Origin: JAVZGQ01 sp038998365 | Lineage (GTDB): Archaea; Aenigmatarchaeota; Aenigmatarchaeia; CG10238-14; SCSR01 | DNA length: 16,880 nt | Assembly: GCA_038998365.1 (NCBI GenBank) | Contig: JAVZHJ010000009.1 | Span: forward strand, 1-16,880 | Direction of reading: 5' to 3' | Shown here: positions 4,276-11,079 of the stretch, one piece after another | Layout of the letters: every line of letters starts with the position of its first letter | Position numbering within the stretch: position 1 is the stretch's first letter | The notes under the pieces: generated by a model | Seen by the model: only the letters and a program-made list of their open reading frames with translations | Databases searched by the model: none | Told to the model about the DNA's origin: nothing | Translations under genes and position numbers: made by a program

Positions 4276-7200
4276 TTATCCTATGTAGCCGAATTGCTCC
4301 TTTTCTTCTTCAGGTTTTCTTATCTTCTTTTGTCTTTCCACAAATTTTTCATAATACGCTTGAACATCTTTTGTCAAGCTAGGTGTCATCTTCTTCAAAG
4401 CTTCTTCAAAGTGCTTCTTTTCTACAGCTTTTGCCTTTATATTTTCCCTTAAAGCATTCATAGCTGCTTCTCTGCACAAAGCTTCCAAGTCTGCACCAGA
4501 AAAGCCTTCAGTTCTTTCTGCCAGTTCTTTTAAATCCACGCCTTTCAAAGGCATGTTTCTTGTGTGAATCTTAAGAATTTCAAGCCTTGCTTTAGCGTTT
4601 GGTGGTGGAATTAGAACGAATCTATCAATCCTTCCTGGCCTAAGTAAAGCGGGATCAACCATGTCTGGCCTGTTTGTTGCAGCTATGAGTACAACACCTT
4701 TAGTTTCCTCTATTCCAGAAAGCTCTGTTAAAAGTTGAGAAACTACAGTTTCCGTGACAGCACTCCCGCGATACAGCCCCCTTCTCGGCGCTAAAGCATC
4801 AATTTCATCCAAAAAGATAATGGCAGGAGCTACTTGTCTTGCTCTCCTGAAAAGCTCTCTTATCTTGCGTTCTGAATTATGAACTAATACACAGCCAAAA
4901 CCTGCTATGAAACGTTCTGTTGGGTTTACGCTTATATCGAAGACATAAGGATAATTATAAGGCTCGATTTTCTTCTCAACAACAAGGTCCCAATATACAT
5001 CTTTATTCATCTTATGTGCTGGTGAACGTTTATCTACCCTTTGCCATAAGCTTCTCAAATAGTTTCTTACTTTTTCATTCTTTTCCTCATCTAGAAAGCC
5101 AATCTTATTTATGAAAGTATTTAACCATCTTTGCCAGCAAAATCTAATTCTATAACTAACGCTTCCATTTTTCTCTAATTTCTCTCCCACTCTTGCAACT
5201 ATTCCATAATAAAGAAGAAGGGTCAGAATATCGTTTGCTAATTCCTTGCTAACCGTGGTCACTTCTATGTACTTGCCGCTGAAGTAACCATCACCACTAA
5301 AATACCCTCTAAGAAAACTAGCTATAGTTTTCTTAGGTGCAGAAAATATGAGCTCTGGAGCATGTTTGTTCCTCGCACCACTTTTCAAACCAAAAACATC
5401 TTTGAATAAGAACAAGAGCAGAGTAGAATCGATGTAAACGTCAACACCATCACCTTTTTTATAGAAACATACATGACCAAACTTTTTACATAATTCACTA
5501 ACTTTTAGAGCTTCTTTTTTATTCAAACTTATACGTATACCATGGCTAAAATAGCTACCTTCAGCTACCCAAAGACCAAGCAAAAGTCCTAAATCTTCAT
5601 TGAATTTTACAATAGCCGGTAGTTCGTTTTTTCTTGAAATAAGTGTGAGATTTTTTGGGTTATATTTTATTTTTGCACTTTTCATCAATTCTACAAACTT
5701 ATCCATTCTAAGATTAGCACGATTTAAGTAGGCGTATACATTCTTAGTCTTGATTCCCAAGAGAAAGGCAACTTTTTTCAAGCCTAATTTCTTAATAGCT
5801 TTCTTCAGGTATTTTTGTGATCCCTTTACAAAAACATATAATTTTTTTCCTCTTAAATGTTCTATGAGATTTATTTCTTTAATCGTTTCCGGTGCAATAA
5901 TCTTTCTTGGTATTGCTATTCTAGTTTTTCCAGGTTCGATATATTCTGCTTGTACTTCTCTCAATCCTTTCCCATCTTTTACGAATAAGCTATGTCCTCC
6001 TGTAACTCTAACTTCTCTTCCGGTTTCTGTTTTAATTTTATAAACAAAAGGTGGTGCAGGATGTTTGATCAGCCCAACTGCTTTTGAATTTTTTGATTTA
6101 AGATCGTCCGCAATTGTTGGCACAAAAATCTTTTTATCTTTAGGATAGTCGCTTATGTTTATACGTCTAACTTTCCTATCGTTAATTATGAGGATTTTTT
6201 CGTCATAAGGTAAACTTTCCCCAACCCACATCGTTAAGACTTCAGGTCCTTTCACGCTTATGAAGTTTGCTCCACTTTCATTAGCAACAGCTTTTGCTAG
6301 CAAAGTTTTTCCACAGCCTGGAGGACCATAAAGCAAAATCCCTTTTGGTGGAGAAATTCCCATCCTTTCAAAACTTTCAGGATTTTTCAAAGGCCACTCT
6401 ACCATTTCTTTCAATTGCTGCTTAACTTCTTCCAAATCACCAACATCTTCCCACTTAACTTTTGGAACTTCTACAAGTACTTCTCTCATTGCACTTGGCT
6501 CAACAACTTTCAAAGCATTTTCAAAATCTTCTTTTTTGACAACAAGCTTTTCTATAACTTCTTTTGGAAGTTCTGTTTCTTCTTTCCATTTTATTTCTGG
6601 CAAAACTCTTCTTAAGGCTGACATGGCAGCTTCCTTGCACAAAGCCATGATGTCAGCACCAACATAACCATAAGTTATGTCAGCAAGCCAATTCAAATCA
6701 ACATCTTTGTCTAAAGGCATGTTTCTTGTATGGATTTTGAAGATCTCAAGCCTACCATTCCTATCAGGAACAGGAAGCTCTATTTCTCTATCAAATCTTC
6801 CTCCCCTTCTCAAAGCTGGATCTATAGCGTTAGGCCTGTTTGTTGCAGCTATAACAACAACTTTCCCTCTTTTCTTAAGCCCATCCATAAGAGTGTTGTG
6901 AACTATTACAGGTGCGTGACCTACTATGAAATTCGAAGTTTCTGTTGTTAAATCATACATTTCTATTTCTTCATCAACTCTCCCAATCCTTTCTACCTTA
7001 ACAGGAATAGCTTCACTTACAGATATTTTCTTCAGCTCACTTATGAATTCATTCTCTATTCCTTCAAGAGCTTTGATGAAATAGCCTAAAACATTGGAAT
7101 TTATGTGAAGATCTACATTAGGTGATAAGTAACGGTATTTGTTATCATCTAATCTTATCCCATAGCCTTTTCTTATTTCAAACAGTTTTTCTTTTATCGG

Positions 7201-9582
7201 CCAAACTATTGAAGATACTAACTTCTTTCTTTCTAACAGATTTTTAAGCTTAAGTCTCTTTTGTGGTATTTCAACATATCTCCCTATTTTTTCAACGAAA
7301 GTTTTGAATACTTCATAACCTCCAAAAGGTTGGATGGCATAGAGATTATAAATTTTTATTCTAGCAGGGATTTCTAGGGAATAAAGCAAGCTTGCTATAC
7401 CCATTGCTAATTTTTCACTTGATGTATAGAACCTTATTTGCGAATTACTCACATATCCATCACCTTCTAGCAATCCTGCCAAAAATGCTGCTCTTACATT
7501 CTCAGGTGAGTTGAAAATCTCTTTCGGTACTTCTACTTCATGTGACTTTTTGCCTATTGGAATGCCAAAATATTCTGACAAGAACTTAACGATTGGTTTT
7601 GAATAAGTATAAAGCATCTTTACATGAGCTTGCTTCATCTTACATTTTACTTTAAAGCATTCTTCAATCAAATTTTCGCATTCTTCAGCAACTTCTCCAC
7701 TCACGTTCAAAGCATAATTATAGAGATGACCTTCTGAGATGATGTAACCTAAAAGTCTTGCTAATTTTTCGTCAAGGAATTCAGGCAGTTTAATGAAGAA
7801 TTTTTCTTTGATAGGATAAATTTTGCCATCTGACTTGTAAGCTATTCCAAGGATGTTAAAGTATTTTGCACACTCTAATCTCACAACACCTTCTTTAATA
7901 CTTAAAATTCTCATTTTCTTTAACTTTCTAAGTGAATTGTTCAAAGCTTTTCTAGTAACATTTAACTTCTTTTCCAGTTCTTCTTTTCTAATTTCTTTCA
8001 TTTTGCTCAAAATAAATGCTATTTTTTGATAAGGTTTCTTTAACTCATTCACAAAGATTTCATTGTTTTCCAATTTTACCAATTCAGAAAGTTTGATGAA
8101 TCTTCTTCCGAAAATTGCAGACGGCAAAGAACTTTTTTCAACTTTTAAAATCCATTTTTCTCGTTCTTTTAATTTTTTCAGATCAAGTTTTTGAATTCTG
8201 TTCTCTAATGGAATCTTTTTTGGAGCTAAAACATAATCTCCTTCCTTCAATTCTTCTGCACTTACCCACTTTACACCATCATTGCCTATTCTCAAAAACT
8301 TTGTGATGGACGAACAAACAACTTTTTCCCCTGTAGATAATTGAATTTCATATTGCTTTTTCACTTTAGTTTTTGATAGAGCGATTATTTTTGCTTTTGA
8401 AATTTTCCCATTTTCACTAAAACTTAAAACATACACATCATTTTTAGGAATTTTGTGGACAACACTAAATTCATCTTCTATAATTTTACCTTTAGTTTTC
8501 TCAAACAACTCCTTAATTGAACAAGGTTCATCAGCATAAACTAATGTTGATGGATGCAAACATAAAAGTTGGCTGGTTACTCTCCTTTCAACTTCTCCTG
8601 TAGTCTCTTCCCTTTTTGGGGCAATTGCATCAATTTCATCAATAAAAATTATTGAAGGTGCATTTTTCTCTGCTTCCTCAAAAATTTTTCTTAAGTTTTG
8701 TTCAGATTCTCCGTAAAATTTGGACATTATCTCTGGGCCAGAGATTGAGAAGAAGTTTGCTCCACTTTCATTGGCAACAGCTTTTGCTAATAAAGTCTTT
8801 CCTGTTCCTGGGGGCCCATAAAGCAAAACTCCTTTTGGTGGATCAATTCCAAGTCTTTCAAAAATTTCTGGATGTCTCAAAGGCAATTCGATCATTTCCC
8901 TCACTTTTTCTACAACATCTTTTATCCCACCTATATCTTCATAAGTTACTGCTGGTATAGCCTTTTCTTCTAGCTTCAAGCTTTCAGGAAGCTCTGGCAA
9001 GATTTCAAGCTCAGTCATATCCCCAATCCTGACTATCCCTGAAGGATCAGTATTAGTTACTATGAATCTTGTTTCTCCTGGAAATGGGGTGAAAAAGAAT
9101 TCTTCAAAAAAATCACTACCGAAAAACTCATCGAAAAAAGTTCCACTCTTAGACCTTTTTCTAATTACAGGGGACGGAACGATTATATCTCCCTTCACAA
9201 CAGGCCTCATGTATAGATTTTGTTTCACCAAGTCAGGAGAAGCATGAATTACAAACCCTCTTTCAGCAGGAGCAACCGTCACACTTTTTGCTTCTTTCAC
9301 TTCAGCCTTCCTCACTTTAACATATTCTCCAACTCCTGAGCCAGCATTTCTTCTGACTATTCCATCCATTCTTATTATGTTTAGACCAACATCAGCAGGA
9401 TAAGCCCTTACAGCTATGGCAGCGGTTTTTCTTGAACCTTCAATCTCAACAACATCACCTTCTTTTATCCCAAGCTTGTGCATGTTAGTAGAATCTATTC
9501 TAACAATTCCTCTCCCTGCTTCTTCCCTTGCTGTTAGTTCACCAACTTTAAGCCTTATCTCTTTCTCTTCTTTCTCAACCAT
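4276..9582 (-). CDS. cdc48: Cdc48/VAT (p97-type) AAA+ ATPase precursor containing two inteins
   Basis: Precursor of 1768 aa; about 765 aa remain after removing the inteins, normal for archaeal Cdc48/VAT. It is a hexameric ATP-driven unfoldase that extracts and unfolds proteins, often for the proteasome. Seen: an N-domain (1-200, double-psi-barrel type); D1 with Walker A GPPGTGKT (256-263), pore loop KFYGES, Walker B IIFIDEID, and after intein 1 ATNRPNAIDPALRRGGRFDREIE; D2 with GPPGCGKT (1086-1093), pore loop MWVGE, IIFLDEIDALAPRR, and ATNRPDMVDPALLRPGRIDR. Intein 1 is 341-896 and intein 2 is 1123-1569; both exteins join seamlessly (TSQLL-TLMDG, WVGE-SERKI). The N-domain has a Phe/acidic-rich insert at about 143-170. 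The C-terminus (FGYIG) is not a clean HbYX motif. ATG 9582 abuts the TGA of the 116-aa gene, so it is translationally coupled; the promoter lies at 9957-9964. Confidence 0.97.
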   Translation of the reverse strand: MVEKEEKEIRLKVGELTAREEAGRGIVRIDSTNMHKLGIKEGDVVEIEGSRKTAAIAVRAYPADVGLNIIRMDGIVRRNAGSGVGEYVKVRKAEVKEAKSVTVAPAERGFVIHASPDLVKQNLYMRPVVKGDIIVPSPVIRKRSKSGTFFDEFFGSDFFEEFFFTPFPGETRFIVTNTDPSGIVRIGDMTELEILPELPESLKLEEKAIPAVTYEDIGGIKDVVEKVREMIELPLRHPEIFERLGIDPPKGVLLYGPPGTGKTLLAKAVANESGANFFSISGPEIMSKFYGESEQNLRKIFEEAEKNAPSIIFIDEIDAIAPKREETTGEVERRVTSQLLCLHPSTLVYADEPCSIKELFEKTKGKIIEDEFSVVHKIPKNDVYVLSFSENGKISKAKIIALSKTKVKKQYEIQLSTGEKVVCSSITKFLRIGNDGVKWVSAEELKEGDYVLAPKKIPLENRIQKLDLKKLKEREKWILKVEKSSLPSAIFGRRFIKLSELVKLENNEIFVNELKKPYQKIAFILSKMKEIRKEELEKKLNVTRKALNNSLRKLKKMRILSIKEGVVRLECAKYFNILGIAYKSDGKIYPIKEKFFIKLPEFLDEKLARLLGYIISEGHLYNYALNVSGEVAEECENLIEECFKVKCKMKQAHVKMLYTYSKPIVKFLSEYFGIPIGKKSHEVEVPKEIFNSPENVRAAFLAGLLEGDGYVSNSQIRFYTSSEKLAMGIASLLYSLEIPARIKIYNLYAIQPFGGYEVFKTFVEKIGRYVEIPQKRLKLKNLLERKKLVSSIVWPIKEKLFEIRKGYGIRLDDNKYRYLSPNVDLHINSNVLGYFIKALEGIENEFISELKKISVSEAIPVKVERIGRVDEEIEMYDLTTETSNFIVGHAPVIVHNTLMDGLKKRGKVVVIAATNRPNAIDPALRRGGRFDREIELPVPDRNGRLEIFKIHTRNMPLDKDVDLNWLADITYGYVGADIMALCKEAAMSALRRVLPEIKWKEETELPKEVIEKLVVKKEDFENALKVVEPSAMREVLVEVPKVKWEDVGDLEEVKQQLKEMVEWPLKNPESFERMGISPPKGILLYGPPGCGKTLLAKAVANESGANFISVKGPEVLTMWVGESLPYDEKILIINDRKVRRINISDYPKDKKIFVPTIADDLKSKNSKAVGLIKHPAPPFVYKIKTETGREVRVTGGHSLFVKDGKGLREVQAEYIEPGKTRIAIPRKIIAPETIKEINLIEHLRGKKLYVFVKGSQKYLKKAIKKLGLKKVAFLLGIKTKNVYAYLNRANLRMDKFVELMKSAKIKYNPKNLTLISRKNELPAIVKFNEDLGLLLGLWVAEGSYFSHGIRISLNKKEALKVSELCKKFGHVCFYKKGDGVDVYIDSTLLLFLFKDVFGLKSGARNKHAPELIFSAPKKTIASFLRGYFSGDGYFSGKYIEVTTVSKELANDILTLLLYYGIVARVGEKLEKNGSVSYRIRFCWQRWLNTFINKIGFLDEEKNEKVRNYLRSLWQRVDKRSPAHKMNKDVYWDLVVEKKIEPYNYPYVFDISVNPTERFIAGFGCVLVHNSERKIRELFRRARQVAPAIIFLDEIDALAPRRGLYRGSAVTETVVSQLLTELSGIEETKGVVLIAATNRPDMVDPALLRPGRIDRFVLIPPPNAKARLEILKIHTRNMPLKGVDLKELAERTEGFSGADLEALCREAAMNALRENIKAKAVEKKHFEEALKKMTPSLTKDVQAYYEKFVERQKKIRKPEEEKEQFGYIG
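4876..6216 (-). mobile_element. Intein 2 of Cdc48 (D2 domain) with LAGLIDADG endonuclease
   Basis: 447 residues (precursor 1123-1569) placed inside the conserved WVGE-SE segment, just after D2 pore loop 1 and between Walker A and Walker B. Ser1 begins SLPYDEKIL. Block B is GREVRVTGGHSLFV with intact T1194-x-x-H1197. The end is FDISVNPTERFIAG...VLVHN with +1 Ser. LAGLIDADG-like motifs are LGLLLGLWVAEGSYF (about 1331, acidic E1341) and FLRGYFSGDGYF (about 1423, acidic D1431). An HTH-like segment (LKKVAFLLGIKTKNVYAYLNR) precedes the endonuclease. All splicing blocks look intact. Ser at position 1 instead of the usual Cys is a less frequent but known class. Boundaries are fixed by reconstruction of the extein. 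Confidence 0.93.
6895..8562 (-). mobile_element. Intein 1 of Cdc48 (D1 domain) with LAGLIDADG endonuclease
   Basis: 556 residues (precursor 341-896) inserted between TSQLL and TLMDG, shortly after Walker B of D1. Cys1 begins CLHPSTLVYADE. The C-terminal block is YDLTTETSNFIVGHAPVIVHN (written here as its key parts: Y-D-L-T-T-E-T, F-I-V-G, V-H-N) with +1 Thr. The endonuclease motifs are LLGYIISEGHLY (about 610, acidic E617) and LAGLLEGDGYV (701, acidic D708). A winged-helix-like segment lies at about 515-575. Block B (residues 418-440) reads GEKVVCSSITKFLRIG and lacks the usual TxxH. Boundaries are fixed by the flanking Cdc48 sequence. It probably splices, given the intact Cys1, His-Asn end and open frame. 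Confidence 0.92.
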
Positions 9583-9933
9583 TCAATCCCCTTCTTCAAA
9601 TATATCATCCTCTAATAATATTTTGAAAACCTTCCACATAACTTTTTCTTTCCATTCTTTCATGAATTTCTCTATTTTGTCGAATTCATCTTCTGGAATA
9701 ATAAAACTACTTTGATCGACTTTTTGATGAGGGATTTCATTTAACAAGCCTTCTCTTTGATAAACATAAACTTTTTCTTTAGGTTTTGATTTTTCTTCTG
9801 ATAAAACCTCTCTTCTTATCATTTGTTTCCATCCATATAATTCTCTGAAGAATTTGTTCCTCTCGTAATAACTTTCAAATTTTTCTGAGTTAATGCTGAA
9901 AGCTACCAGTACAGCCTTTTTTCTCGCCATCAT
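9583..9933 (-). CDS. Uncharacterised 116-aa protein coupled to cdc48
   Basis: Not recognised as a named family. Starts MMARKKAVLVAFSINSEKFE. Seen: a short beta strand (KAVLVAFS), a Tyr/Arg-rich helix (ESYYERNKFFRELYGWKQM), a linker, a segment REGLLNEIPHQKVDQSSFII, and a C-terminal helix rich in Lys/Trp (FDKIEKFMKEWKEKVMWKVF) ending acidic. No signal peptide, membrane span or cysteine is present. It is highly charged and probably cytoplasmic; the alternation of basic residues and aromatics could suit a nucleic-acid or protein partner. Its TGA stop directly precedes the cdc48 ATG, so the pair is translationally coupled and a functional link to Cdc48 is plausible. The ATG at 9933 (or the next one at 9930) is supported by a TATA box about 27 nt upstream. 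Confidence 0.85.
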   Translation of the reverse strand: MMARKKAVLVAFSINSEKFESYYERNKFFRELYGWKQMIRREVLSEEKSKPKEKVYVYQREGLLNEIPHQKVDQSSFIIPEDEFDKIEKFMKEWKEKVMWKVFKILLEDDIFEEGD

Positions 9934-9956
9934 TTTAGATTATTTAAACACTAAAA

Positions 9957-9964
9957 TATTTAAA
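9957..9964 (-). promoter_or_regulatory. TATA box for the 116-aa gene / cdc48 operon
   Basis: Minus strand TTTAAATA centred 27 nt before the ATG at 9933, implying a leaderless transcript. A second copy of the same octamer at 9941-9948 lies too close to the start to serve this gene. Confidence 0.62.
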
Positions 9965-9981
9965 GATATCTCTTTGATTTT

Positions 9982-10776
9982 TTAAACAGGACTTAAAGAA
10001 GCTCTAAACTTCATAAAATTTCTCAACCTTTCCATTATCCTTGAAAAAGAACTGTCGAGCTTATATTCTTCACCAACAAGTCTTGCAGCAAACTTTATGA
10101 TTTCTTTGCTAGCAGGAGAATTTTTATTTAAAACAACGACAGGCATTTTAAGTGAAAGAGATTTCTTGATGTTTTTATCGTAAGGAATTGAAGCTAGCAC
10201 TGGCAAGCGAACTAATTCTTCTATTTCTTTTGAGTTCATTTCATACCTTGCTCTATCAACAGCGTTCAAAACTATCCCTATAGGTTTGAGGTTTAACTCA
10301 TTAACAACTTCTTGGTATTTCACTATATCAATCACAGAAGGAACATAAGGCGATGTCACATACAAAACTTCATCACAAGCTTTTAAACAAGCCATCGCTT
10401 CTCTTCCTAAACCAGGGCTACCGTCAAGAAGAATTATATCATTTTTTTCTTCTATCGGCTTTATACTCTCCCTTAGCAAAGTGACGTCGACACCCTCAAG
10501 CTCACTTACAGAAAGGGAAGCCGGCACGACTTTCATTCCGGTGAAATGATCATAAATTGCTTCCTCTATGTCTGACTCTCCCCTCAAAACTTTGTTCAGT
10601 GTTATGGGGCAATAATACATACCAAGGTACAAACCCAAATGGGAAGTTGTGATATTACAATCGATTAAAGTTACCCTTTTCTTAAAGAACTGGGAAAGGG
10701 CTGAGCCTAAGTTAATAGTTAAAGTGGTCTTGCCAACACCACCTTTTCCAGAAACTATTCCAATTATCCTTGCCAT
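9982..10776 (-). CDS. MinD/ParA-family (SIMIBI) P-loop ATPase
   Basis: Product of 264 aa. Seen: the deviant Walker A KGGVGKTT (11-18) with signature Lys11 and Lys16, Walker A' LIDCNITTSHLGLYLG (38-52), Walker B DIILLDGSPGLG (113-124), and a VLNAVDRARYEM base-recognition region. The second Asp usual in ParA/MinD switch I is Asn41 (DCN), a form I associate with archaeal MinD-like paralogues. The C-terminus (SFSRIMERLRNFMKF) is a possible amphipathic helix and might act in membrane targeting. Archaeal MinD homologues position or organise surface machinery rather than the Z-ring, so proximity to the surface-protein operon is suggestive; this is inference. ATG 10776 has a GTAAATAA box about 25 nt upstream. 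The gene lies 28 nt after the 82-aa gene and may also be co-transcribed with it. Confidence 0.9.
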   Translation of the reverse strand: MARIIGIVSGKGGVGKTTLTINLGSALSQFFKKRVTLIDCNITTSHLGLYLGMYYCPITLNKVLRGESDIEEAIYDHFTGMKVVPASLSVSELEGVDVTLLRESIKPIEEKNDIILLDGSPGLGREAMACLKACDEVLYVTSPYVPSVIDIVKYQEVVNELNLKPIGIVLNAVDRARYEMNSKEIEELVRLPVLASIPYDKNIKKSLSLKMPVVVLNKNSPASKEIIKFAARLVGEEYKLDSSFSRIMERLRNFMKFRASLSPV

Positions 10777-10796
10777 GCTATTAATAAATTGTGATG

Positions 10797-10804
10797 TTAT
10801 TTAC
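10797..10804 (-). promoter_or_regulatory. TATA-like element before the MinD-like gene
   Basis: Minus strand GTAAATAA, centred about 25 nt before ATG 10776 and directly after the stop codon of the 82-aa gene. Weaker than the other boxes; read-through from upstream is also possible. Confidence 0.35.
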
Positions 10805-11053
10805 TTATTTTTCACTCTCTTCTTCTTTTGGTTTAAATACAGAGAAAAATCCAAAGGCTGTTTTTTTCCTCAAAAAAGGCATTCCCGTCTTTGGGTTTTC
10901 CACGACTTCATATCCTGGGGGCAAATCAAAGAGAGCATCGACAGGATCTTTTGAAAAATAGTATATCACAGCTTTTCCTTTAACTTTCATGTGAAGCCAA
11001 AATTTTTGACCATTTTTCTTAGATTTGTAAACAAAAGGTCCAAACAATCCCAT
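10805..11053 (-). CDS. Small conserved-looking archaeal protein (82 aa), function unknown
   Basis: Starts MGLFGPFVYKSKKNGQKFWL. Seen: a compact beta-rich core with KVKGKAVIYYFSKDP, then a Pro/Gly-rich turn PPGYEVVENPKTGMPFLRKK, and an acidic C-terminus (KPKEEESEK). No cysteines, signal peptide or membrane span, so it is likely cytoplasmic. I recall similar short 'FGPFVYK...W-L-H...GYEVVENP-TG-P-L-KK' proteins from other archaea, all unnamed; a search would be needed to confirm this. It lies between the surface-protein operon (27 nt after the 413-aa gene) and the MinD-like gene, in the same direction. A/T-rich sequence upstream (minus strand CTTAAAAATAAAAA) may be a weak promoter. Confidence 0.8.
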   Translation of the reverse strand: MGLFGPFVYKSKKNGQKFWLHMKVKGKAVIYYFSKDPVDALFDLPPGYEVVENPKTGMPFLRKKTAFGFFSVFKPKEEESEK

Positions 11054-11079
11054 AAAAATATTTTTATTTTTAAGTTTCT

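Noticed and set aside
4276..4299. HbYX proteasome-docking motif at the Cdc48 C-terminus
   Set aside because: The last residues are FGYIG; the penultimate residue is Ile and not Tyr, so the motif does not fit.
5750..9715. Many open frames of 60-100 codons on the plus strand opposite cdc48 and its upstream gene
   Set aside because: They are antisense shadows of an AT-rich coding strand; none has a recognised motif, promoter or ribosome-binding site.
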